Source: Acinetobacter sp. Marseille-Q1618
GTDB lineage: Bacteria; Pseudomonadota; Gammaproteobacteria; Pseudomonadales; Moraxellaceae
NCBI RefSeq assembly: GCF_902809855.1
Contig: NZ_CADDWJ010000001.1
Location: 1,426,001 to 1,490,000, forward strand
Length of the DNA stretch: 64,000 nt
Reading direction: 5' to 3'
Positions within the stretch are counted from its first letter, which is position 1. The number at the start of each line of letters is the position of its first letter. Under the pieces are notes generated by a model, which was not told where the DNA came from, did not search any database, and saw only the letters and a program-made list of their open reading frames with translations. Below, one piece after another: positions 21,401 through 27,532 of this stretch. A program made the translations under genes and the position numbers.

Positions 21401-21455
21401 CACCACCTGCACCTGTGACAATGGCAACACGCCCATCAAATCTTAATTCTGACAT
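18435..21455 (-). CDS. Multifunctional beta-oxidation enzyme: SDR dehydrogenase + MaoC/hydratase-2 + three SCP2 domains
   Basis: A 1006-aa fusion. Residues 1-250 form a short-chain dehydrogenase (TGAGGGLG 14-21, NNAG 97-100, Ser150, Tyr163-x3-Lys167), expected to oxidise 3-hydroxyacyl-CoA. Residues ~310-600 form a two-part hot-dog enoyl-CoA hydratase 2, with catalytic YRLSGDWNPLHAD (Asp498, His503). Three SCP2 sterol-carrier/lipid-binding domains follow at ~627-735, 769-880 and 907-1005, joined by Ala/Thr/Ser-rich linkers. Domains SCP2-1 and SCP2-2 are near copies, while SCP2-3 is divergent. The order SDR-hydratase-SCP2 is that of animal peroxisomal MFE-2 (HSD17B4), but with two extra SCP2 copies. 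TAAGGA precedes the start. It is followed by the thiolase, so one transcript can supply hydration, oxidation and thiolysis. Confidence 0.93.
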   Translation of the reverse strand: MSELRFDGRVAIVTGAGGGLGRQHALTLAARGCKVVVNDLGGGAHGSGQSSSAADKVVEEIRAAGGEAVANYDSVENGEAIVQTALDHFGTVDIVINNAGILRDVSFAKMTEQDWDLIMRVHLNGSKSVSHAAWPIMREKGYGRIIMTTSAAGIYGNFGQANYCAAKLGILGLANCLAEEGRSKNIFVNTIAPLAASRLTETVMPPDLLALLKPEAVSPLVAWLAHEDCQENKGLFEIGAGFIAKLRWERSEGYIFPNTRQFNIDDVARNWEKITDFTASTHPTSTTESFTPILDGINHPNLGGNEFIDLDVASKAKLEIESSYDERDLSLYALGIGAAQNPLDSSELAYVYELGSEFQAFPTYGVMPQMNAMLEMAKQGVTLPGMNYGFDRVLHGEQYTEIKRPLPPHAKLQHTFTLKSAYDKDPNAVVTFAISSKDESGEELIYNEMTAFVRGAGGWGGERGDSVEINVAPNREPDAVVEEKTDVNQTLLYRLSGDWNPLHADPAFAKAFGFDRPILHGLCTFGFSGRHVIKAFSNNDGRYFKSIKVRFAKSVYPGDTLVTKMWKESDTKIIFETWVKERNEIVIKNAAIELYTEIPTAKAKPTAAPDSTQAAVQTSNEPDRLIAKDVFKVIAEYVAQHPELVDKTKTSFLFKLKNPDSVWALDLKNAAGLCTQGEIANPDVTLEMDEEHLETVVTSSLADVQKLFFGGQLKIAGNVMASNKLIVLQEIDSKLFNEAKNQRLANATGDSSATTTTESASTVNTEITLADVFTAVNQHLQSKADLVDKTKTSFQFKLKNPESLWFIDLKNGAGSAGAGEIANPDVTLEMNEEHVSTVFNGTLADVQKLFFGGQLKIAGNVMASNKLIVLQDMDKKLIDQARDARVALGDTTPTTSATMTTTKVAKAPEIFTALRNRLQGETNASHSYQFNITEPDASWTVSLANGTVEQANDPNADVSLTLSDQHLAALVANQRDIRDLYQHGELKVDGDIRLLHHMQFLQGLLN

Positions 21456-21579
21456 TTTTAATCCTTATCTCTAAATCTTGTGTTTTATTCGAGTTTTAAA
21501 CAGTACTAATCCTGAAATTAGCTCAAAGTAAAACTAGGCATTCTCTTTCATTAGATTTAACGAAGTGGTGCTATCGCAG

Positions 21580-21633
21580 GGCGACATGGATGTCGCCGTT
21601 GGGTCGGGGTTCAGGATGTACCCCTGACCCAAC
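21580..21633. repeat. Paired-hairpin intergenic repeat (REP-like)
   Basis: Two adjacent hairpins. The first is GGCGACAT-GG-ATGTCGCC (21580-21597, perfect 8-bp arms). The second has GTTGGGTC-GGGGT against ACCCC-TGACCCAAC (21598-21633, one bulged base). Both loops carry the same GGATGT motif, and the DNA is far more GC-rich than its surroundings. This layout suggests a mobile, REP/BIME-type element rather than a terminator, as no T run follows. Confidence 0.55.
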
Positions 21634-21748
21634 AAAGGATTTTTTGTCACCTTGCGGAAAATATTCCTCATCCGTCAAAAGTGAGGCATCACCTACGCAA
21701 ATCAATTTAAATTCTTACTGCAAGGCAAGGTTGTACAAGCCTTTTATC

Positions 21749-21780
21749 TATATTCATTAACGGACTAGTTAATGAATATA
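21749..21780. repeat. Perfect 13-bp inverted repeat
   Basis: TATATTCATTAAC and GTTAATGAATATA flank a 6-base loop, ten bases from the acyl-CoA dehydrogenase stop. The minus-strand continuation is not T-rich, so a transcript-end stabiliser or the edge of the neighbouring repeat element is more likely than a classical terminator. Confidence 0.5.
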
Positions 21781-21790
21781 AGCTCCACTA

Positions 21791-22966
21791 TCAAATCGTA
21801 CGTGAAATCAACTCTTTCATGATTTCATTGGTACCGCCATAAATACGATTTGGGCGCATATCTAAATATGCACGAGCAATTGGATATTCCAACATATAGC
21901 CATAACCACCATGCAATTGCACACATTCATCCACGACTTTACACGCTAAGTCCGACACCCAATATTTTGCTGTACATGCTGCTTCGATGGAGAGTTCGTT
22001 TTTTAATACTTGCTGCATGCATTGATCTACAAAAGTACGTGCGATCTGCACTTCGGCACGCATTTCAGCCAATTTAAAACGTGTATTTTGGAAGCTTGCA
22101 ACGGATTTACCAAAAGCTTTACGTTGTTTGGTATATTCCACCGTACATGCTAAAGCGCTTTCAGCACCAGCCGCACAGATAATGCCGATCATCATGCGTT
22201 CCCAAGCTAACTCTTTCATCAGCATAATAAAACCCATGCCTTCCATACCGAGCAAATTGCTTTTTGGCACACGCACATTGTCAAAAAATAGTTCACAAGT
22301 ATCTTGTCCGTGCATACCTACTTTTTTCAGGGGTTTTCCTTTAGTAAAACCCGCACGATCAGCTTCAATGATCAGCAATGAAACATTTTGTGCGGCATTT
22401 TCACTTTTGCCAGTTTTTACAGCAACCACAGCGATATCACATAAATAACCATTGGTAATGAAAATCTTTGAACCATTCACAATATAGTCATCACCCTCTT
22501 CAACCGCTGTGGTACGAATTGCTTGTAAGTCTGAACCTGTGCCTGGCTCAGTCATCGCAATCGCACCCACTGCTTCACCAGTTGCCATTTTGGGTAACCA
22601 TGTTATTTTTTGTTGTTCATTACCAAAATTATTCAGGTAATTGGCAACAATATCTGAATGTAAAGAAAATCCTGAAGATGAATCGCCAACGCGTGCTTGC
22701 TCCTCCATCAAAATCATTGAATACAAACGATCTACACCTGAACCCCCGTATTCTTCAGGCATAGTGCAGCACAATAAGCCTAATTCACCTGCTTTATTCC
22801 AAAGTTGACGATCAATATGTTGCTGTTCTTCCCATTTTTCACGATATGGAGCAATTTCTGTTTCAAAAAAACGGCGAGCTGTTTGGCGAAATTGTTCATG
22901 TTCCTCATTAAATAAAGTACGTGGCAGCATGGATGGAATCGGTTTTGGAATATTTAAAGTAGACAT
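21791..22966 (-). CDS. Acyl-CoA dehydrogenase, long-chain/isovaleryl subfamily
   Basis: A 391-aa FAD flavoprotein catalysing the first step of beta-oxidation. Signatures are AIAMTEPGTGSDL (FAD/substrate binding), QRKAFGKSVASFQ and YGGTNEIMKELISRTI. The usual medium-chain catalytic Glu position (IYEG) is Gly here (IYGG). As in LCAD and isovaleryl-CoA dehydrogenase, the base is probably the Glu of AWERMM, Glu256. It starts MSTLNIPKPIPSMLPRTLF. It lies upstream of the multifunctional enzyme and thiolase on the same strand but 335 bases away, with the repeat element between them, so separate transcription is likely. Confidence 0.93.
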   Translation of the reverse strand: MSTLNIPKPIPSMLPRTLFNEEHEQFRQTARRFFETEIAPYREKWEEQQHIDRQLWNKAGELGLLCCTMPEEYGGSGVDRLYSMILMEEQARVGDSSSGFSLHSDIVANYLNNFGNEQQKITWLPKMATGEAVGAIAMTEPGTGSDLQAIRTTAVEEGDDYIVNGSKIFITNGYLCDIAVVAVKTGKSENAAQNVSLLIIEADRAGFTKGKPLKKVGMHGQDTCELFFDNVRVPKSNLLGMEGMGFIMLMKELAWERMMIGIICAAGAESALACTVEYTKQRKAFGKSVASFQNTRFKLAEMRAEVQIARTFVDQCMQQVLKNELSIEAACTAKYWVSDLACKVVDECVQLHGGYGYMLEYPIARAYLDMRPNRIYGGTNEIMKELISRTI

Positions 22967-23483
22967 GATTTGTACCTTTGCTTGGTTTTATTTTTCTGGA
23001 TATAGAAGTTATCAATGAATCAGATATCGATATAACTTCGGCTTCTATTTTTAGAGTGTGGATATTTTTTCGTCAATTGTAATAAAGGTTGTGAAGCAAA
23101 TAAAAATGGTGCTTTTTGCCAAGTAACACCTAATAAAAAATATAAGACATTGAATTTAAAATACTCATTTAGAATAGTTTGCTCTATTTCTTTGTTAACA
23201 ATCATCCTTCACGTATATCTAAGCTGAATAAAAGCTAAATCGTTTTATATGTGGAAATACGCTGTGACTTAAAATTAAAAATAATTTTTTAACTCAAATT
23301 CTTATTTTGCTACACAGATAAATTGTATTTTTAGTCAATTTAAAATATTGTTGTGCTATGAAAATCATTCAATATTGGCTGTATTTACGCATAAAATAAT
23401 ACGCTTAGCCATCACAAAAAATATTTTAAATATATAAATTAGTATGCAACAAGTTGCAAAGCCAAATTTAAAAAGGATTCATC
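22967..23483. other. Divergent intergenic region, acyl-CoA dehydrogenase / dienoyl-CoA reductase
   Basis: 517 AT-rich bases between two divergent fatty-acid genes. Near the dehydrogenase start, GAAGTTAT (23005-23012) and ATAACTTC (23032-23039) form an interrupted 8-bp dyad around GATATCGAT, which could be an operator. AAAAGGA precedes the reductase start. I see no gene here; the only open frame is short and lacks coding character. Confidence 0.45.
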
Positions 23484-25517
23484 ATGACAGCTCGCTATGC
23501 AAATATTCTAAAACCACTTCATTTGGGATATACCACCATCAAAAATCGTGTGGTGATGGGGTCTATGCATACAGGTTTGGAAGATCGTTTTTATAATTAT
23601 CCAAAACTTGCGGCATATTTTGGCGAACGTGCCAAAGGTGGCGTAGGCTTAATTATCACAGGGGGAATTTCACCTAACCGCCAAGGTTGGTTATTACCAG
23701 CAGGTGGAACGATGAATACTTTGGGTGATATTGCGCCACATCGTTTGGTGACACATGCAGTGCATAAGCATGGTGCAAAAATTCTTATGCAAATTTTGCA
23801 CTCAGGACGCTATGGTTATCAACCTTTTGTCGTTTCAGCAAGTCCGATCAAATCCCCGATTTCCATGTTTAAACCCCGTGAAATGAGTGACAGACTTATT
23901 TTACAAACCATTCAAGATTATGCTGATACTGCCAGTCTTGCGAAAAAAGCAGGTTATGATGGCGTAGAAATTATGGGCTCAGAAGGTTATTTACTGAATC
24001 AATTTTTGAGTCGTCATGTCAATCAACGTACAGACCGTTGGGGTGGTCCAGTCGAAAATCGTATGCGTTTTGCTATAGAAATCGTCAAAGCCATTCGTGA
24101 GAAAATTGGTGAAAAATTTATTATTTGCTTTCGTTTGTCTATGCTTGACTTGGTGCACGATGGCAACACCATGGATGAAGTCATCACCATTGCACAGGCT
24201 TTAGAAAAAGCTGGCGTGACCCTGTTAAATACCGGAATTGGCTGGCATGAAGCGCGTATCCCAACCATCGTTACCTCTGTGCCACGTGCTGCTTTTGTTG
24301 ACTATACTGCAGAAGTAAAAAAACACGTTTCTGTACCTGTAATTGCATCGAACCGAATCAATATGCCTGATACCGCTGAACAAATTTTGGCAGCAGGAAA
24401 AGCAGACATGGTGCAAATGGCACGTCCATTATTAGCAGATGCTTTTTGGGTCAATAAAACGGCAACCAACCGTGTTGATGAAATCAATACCTGTATTGCT
24501 TGTAACCAAGCTTGTTTAGACCACTCATTTCAAAATAAACGCGCGACTTGTTTGGTGAATCCTCGTGCTGCCTATGAAACAGAACTGGTTTATTTAAAAA
24601 CAAAAAAACCGAAAAAAATTGCGGTCGTGGGTGGCGGCGTTGCAGGTATGTCCGCAGCGACCGTTGCAGCAAGTCGTGGACATCAGGTTACGTTATTTGA
24701 AGCATCGCATGAAGTTGGTGGACAATTTAACTTAGCTAAAGTTGTGCCTGGTAAAGAGGAGTTTCACGAAACGATTCGTTATTTTAAAGTTCAGATCGAA
24801 AAAACAGGCGTAGAGTTACGTTTAAATACCAAAGTAAATCGTGAACAATTAGAGCGTGAAGGCTTTGATGAAGTGGTTGTGGCAACAGGTGTCATCCCTC
24901 GTGCCTTAAAGATTGAAGGAAGTGATGCGCCACAAGTATTATCTTATGCAGAGGTATTACGTGGTGCACCAGTCGGACATCGTGTTGCGGTCATCGGTGC
25001 AGGCGGTATCGGTTTTGATGTTTCTGAATATTTATTAAAACCTGAACATCAACCGCAGCCTCAACCACTTGCTGATTGGCAACGTGAATGGGGCGTAGAT
25101 CCTCATCCAAATTATATGACCGAAGGTGGTTTTGTTCCCCCACAGGTTGAACAACCTATTCGTGAAATTTATTTGATGCAACGTAAATCAACACCGTTGG
25201 GCATTGGTTTAGGAAAAACATCGGGTTGGGTTCACCGAGCGCAATTAAAAAAACATGCGGTGAAAATGTTACGTGGCGTGCAATACAAAACTGTAAGCAA
25301 TGAAGGTTTATGGATTGAAAATCATGGGCATGATCAATTGTTGCGTGTAGATACTATTGTGGTCTGTGCTGGACAAGAATCTGTGAAAGACTTGATGCCT
25401 TTAGATGGTGAAAAAACCTTAGCCAATTATCATATTATTGGTGGTGCAAAACTGGCTGCAGAACTTGATGCAAAACGTGCGATTCGTGAAGGTGCTGAGT
25501 TAGCAGCGAAACTTTAA
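23484..25517 (+). CDS. fadH: 2,4-dienoyl-CoA reductase (NADPH), FadH type
   Basis: A 677-aa iron-sulfur flavoenzyme that reduces 2,4-dienoyl-CoA during oxidation of unsaturated fatty acids. Residues 1-330 form an FMN-binding old-yellow-enzyme barrel. The [4Fe-4S] ligands are Cys337, Cys340, Cys344 (CIACNQAC) and Cys356. An FAD-binding Rossmann motif, VVGGGVAGMSAA, and a NAD(P)H domain with VIGAGGIGFDVSEYL follow. Length and order match E. coli FadH. It is divergent from the acyl-CoA dehydrogenase, in keeping with a shared fatty-acid role. The next feature downstream is tRNA-Ser. Confidence 0.94.
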   Translation: MTARYANILKPLHLGYTTIKNRVVMGSMHTGLEDRFYNYPKLAAYFGERAKGGVGLIITGGISPNRQGWLLPAGGTMNTLGDIAPHRLVTHAVHKHGAKILMQILHSGRYGYQPFVVSASPIKSPISMFKPREMSDRLILQTIQDYADTASLAKKAGYDGVEIMGSEGYLLNQFLSRHVNQRTDRWGGPVENRMRFAIEIVKAIREKIGEKFIICFRLSMLDLVHDGNTMDEVITIAQALEKAGVTLLNTGIGWHEARIPTIVTSVPRAAFVDYTAEVKKHVSVPVIASNRINMPDTAEQILAAGKADMVQMARPLLADAFWVNKTATNRVDEINTCIACNQACLDHSFQNKRATCLVNPRAAYETELVYLKTKKPKKIAVVGGGVAGMSAATVAASRGHQVTLFEASHEVGGQFNLAKVVPGKEEFHETIRYFKVQIEKTGVELRLNTKVNREQLEREGFDEVVVATGVIPRALKIEGSDAPQVLSYAEVLRGAPVGHRVAVIGAGGIGFDVSEYLLKPEHQPQPQPLADWQREWGVDPHPNYMTEGGFVPPQVEQPIREIYLMQRKSTPLGIGLGKTSGWVHRAQLKKHAVKMLRGVQYKTVSNEGLWIENHGHDQLLRVDTIVVCAGQESVKDLMPLDGEKTLANYHIIGGAKLAAELDAKRAIREGAELAAKL

Positions 25518-25577
25518 AGTAAAACACTTATTTTGACGAAACAATACACACTTGATTGCTTTGGTTGTATTTTTTAC

Positions 25578-25606
25578 TTGTCATAATTGCAAAAGCTTCG
25601 TATTAT
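25578..25606 (+). promoter_or_regulatory. tRNA-Ser promoter
   Basis: TTGTCA and TATTAT are separated by exactly 17 bp, followed by a GC discriminator (GGCGC). The tRNA begins ten bases after the -10, as at a stable-RNA promoter. Confidence 0.75.
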
Positions 25607-25615
25607 GGCGCACAT

Positions 25616-25705
25616 GGAAGCGTGGCAGAGCGGTTTAATGCACCGGTCTTGAAAACCGACGAGGGCGCGAGTCCTCCGTGAGTTCGAATCTCACCGCTTC
25701 CGCCA
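25616..25705 (+). tRNA. tRNA-Ser(UGA)
   Basis: A 90-nt type II tRNA. The acceptor stem is GGAAGCG / CGCTTCC with G discriminator and encoded CCA. The anticodon loop CTTGAAA carries TGA, there is a long variable arm (GAGGGCGCGAGTCCTC), and the T arm contains GTTCGAATC. The outermost anticodon-stem pair appears to be C-A (25643/25659), a small deviation. A terminator follows, then the foreign-looking ATPase gene. Confidence 0.97.
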
Positions 25706-25719
25706 GATATCAACGACTT

Positions 25720-25746
25720 AGCCCTGACATTGTCAGGGCTTTGTTG
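25720..25746 (+). terminator. tRNA-Ser terminator
   Basis: AGCCCTGACA / TGTCAGGGCT stem, followed by TTGTTGTTT. Confidence 0.85.
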
Positions 25747-25887
25747 TTTCTGTGCATTGGTTAGCGTAAGCACATAATAAGTAAAATATGCTTTTTTAAT
25801 TGATATAAATTGAGTGGAAATAAACCTATAGGTACTTTATGATTGGGCTCTAAGTAATTAAATACAGAAGCATTTTGAGAGTAAGTG

Positions 25888-26313
25888 ATGGCTAATCATT
25901 TTGTTATTAAGGGTGGTATAGGCACAATTGATGCTGAACGAGATATCTTTTTAGACGATTATTTTCTCGAAACACAAGTTTTTAATGATTTGACATGCTT
26001 TGATGAAGATGAGTTTTCATTTATGAAAAGAGTTATTGTAGGGCGAACAGGTTCAGGTAAAACAGCTCTATTAAAAAAAATCAATGCTCTTACCAATATG
26101 AAATCAAGCTCTGTTGAAGCCGAATCCATGATTTTTGAGCATATAAAAAATAATGTTTTTATAAATGAATTAATTGCAAACGGTATTGATATTAGAGTTT
26201 TTTATAAATCACTTTGGTTACATGTGTTGTTAATTAAAATTATAGAGTTGTTGTATCCTAAAGATGATTTACTAGCTACATTGAAAGGTTTTTTTCAGAT
26301 AAACACAAGTTAG
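25888..26313 (+). CDS. P-loop NTPase (KAP/Sll1717-like), N-terminal part, ends by frame change
   Basis: The N-terminal 141 residues of an NTPase with Walker A GRTGSGKT (about 52-59). The frame ends at a TAG 18 bases after a run of seven T (26289-26295). The rest of the protein, including Walker B, continues in the -1 frame without interruption. An extra T, or a -1 slip at that run, would join the parts into one protein of about 509 aa. The gene follows tRNA-Ser and its terminator, is more AT-rich than its neighbours, and has no homologous neighbour, all of which suggest recent acquisition. It may be an inactivated gene, a sequencing error, phase variation or programmed frameshifting. A GTG one codon upstream is an alternative start. 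Confidence 0.75.
   Translation: MANHFVIKGGIGTIDAERDIFLDDYFLETQVFNDLTCFDEDEFSFMKRVIVGRTGSGKTALLKKINALTNMKSSSVEAESMIFEHIKNNVFINELIANGIDIRVFYKSLWLHVLLIKIIELLYPKDDLLATLKGFFQINTS
26289..26295 (+). other. Seven-T slippery run at the frame change
   Basis: In the upstream frame the run reads T TTT TTT, a canonical X XXY YYZ heptamer for -1 slippage. A -1 slip gives TTT TTT TCA GAT and enters the long downstream frame directly. GAAAGG lies immediately 5' of the run. I see no clear stimulatory hairpin within the next 50 bases. Confidence 0.7.
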
Positions 26314-27416
26314 CAAGGGAGTATATTGATGCATTCGAAGCTAATTTTTTTAATGACAATATTATTTCAGAAATAACTAAAAAAATGCAGTCTGAATTAC
26401 AATCTACAGTTGGTAATGATATTGCAAGTTTGAAGGCAAATGCTGGGGTTAAAGAAAATAAGGAATTTACGGAAAAAATTCAGTCGCAGACTAGTAAATA
26501 TGTCAGTTCTGAACTATTGGCAAGACAAAAACAAATTATAAAAATTTTGATTGAAAATTACAGAGATAAAAAAAGAAAATTCATTATTAGCATCGATGAC
26601 TTAGATAGATCTTGGTTAAATGAAAATATTATTCGCTACGATTTTATCAATGCTTTATTGGATGCATTTAGAGAACTAATTGATATTAAAAATGTAAAAG
26701 TTCTGATTTCAATTCGTACTGACATCTTAAAAGGAGTATACAATAAAAAATTAAGGCAAGAAGAAAAGGACAGCTCATTGATTGCCTTTGTGGAATGGAA
26801 AAAAGAAGAAATCTTGAATTTATTAGATAAACGTGTTGAATTTTTAGTAAAAAGGGCTTACACGAGTGAAGGTGTCAAATTTGGTAATTTATTTGATTTC
26901 AATATTTCAGGGATACCTGCAACTGATTATATTTTAGAACGTACTATGATGCGTCCTAGAGATGCAATTGAATTTGTAAATACATTCTTAAGAAATGTGT
27001 CTGGTGACTCGGCAAATTTAAATGAAGACTTTGTGTTGGAAGCCGAAGAGTCGTTTTATGCAGAAAGAAAAGTTGCTTTATGTTCTGAATGGTATAGCTT
27101 GTATCCCAATTTAAGACAATTTTTAGATGCACTTTCTGTATTTTTACAGCCAAATATAAATTTGCAACATTTAGTGGAAAAGAAAGAAAGTATATGTGAA
27201 ATATTATTACAAGCAGATGATTTAGAAGATGAAATTATTAAAAAATGTATAAATGGTGATTTAAATGACTTATTAAATGTATGGTTTATTTGTGGTGTAA
27301 TTGGTAGAAAAAAATCTGAAACTTTAACAATTTTTTCTAACCACAAAAAACCAGAGCTTGATATAACTGATTATAATAAAGAGTTTAGAATTCATCCTTT
27401 ATTTTTTAGGAATTGA
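26295..27416 (+). CDS. P-loop NTPase (KAP/Sll1717-like), C-terminal part in the -1 frame
   Basis: This frame continues the interrupted NTPase. It opens before the T run and carries on without stop for about 373 residues (SDKHKLAREYIDAFEANF onwards). It holds the Walker B-like segment KFIISIDDLDRSW, whose DDLDR is typical of KAP-family NTPases, then an arginine-containing segment VKVLISIRTDIL and a helical C-terminus. The first internal ATG (26385) has no convincing ribosome-binding site, so independent translation is doubtful. KAP-like and Sll1717-like NTPases occur in variable, defence-rich loci, but no partner gene is present here, so a defence role is only a guess. A UUCG terminator follows. 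Confidence 0.75.
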   Translation, partial: SDKHKLAREYIDAFEANFFNDNIISEITKKMQSELQSTVGNDIASLKANAGVKENKEFTEKIQSQTSKYVSSELLARQKQIIKILIENYRDKKRKFIISIDDLDRSWLNENIIRYDFINALLDAFRELIDIKNVKVLISIRTDILKGVYNKKLRQEEKDSSLIAFVEWKKEEILNLLDKRVEFLVKRAYTSEGVKFGNLFDFNISGIPATDYILERTMMRPRDAIEFVNTFLRNVSGDSANLNEDFVLEAEESFYAERKVALCSEWYSLYPNLRQFLDALSVFLQPNINLQHLVEKKESICEILLQADDLEDEIIKKCINGDLNDLLNVWFICGVIGRKKSETLTIFSNHKKPELDITDYNKEFRIHPLFFRN

Positions 27417-27491
27417 TTATGCCTAGTTTCCTCAACTAATTGTTGTTGAATATAGCTATTGCTTCTACAGTTAAATTCTAATTTATATCCA

Positions 27492-27519
27492 TAAGGGACT
27501 TTCGAGTCCCTTACTTTTT
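27492..27519 (+). terminator. Terminator after the NTPase gene
   Basis: TAAGGGACT / AGTCCCTTA stem with TTCG tetraloop, then CTTTTTC. The lactate module is convergent and ends 14 bases later. Confidence 0.8.
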
Positions 27520-27532
27520 CATTAACTTTATT

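Noticed and set aside
22815..22966. Loss of the catalytic Glu in the acyl-CoA dehydrogenase (IYGG instead of IYEG)
   Set aside because: The protein belongs to the LCAD/isovaleryl type where the base is elsewhere; Glu256 in AWERMM fills that role, so the enzyme is probably active.
23020..23205. 61-aa minus-strand open frame in the acyl-CoA dehydrogenase/fadH gap
   Set aside because: No ribosome-binding site and no protein-like pattern; intergenic noise.
25616..27532. Integrated element with tRNA-Ser as attachment site
   Set aside because: The tRNA sits beside a foreign-looking gene, but I find no repeat of the tRNA 3' end downstream and no integrase gene, so an att-bounded island cannot be supported.
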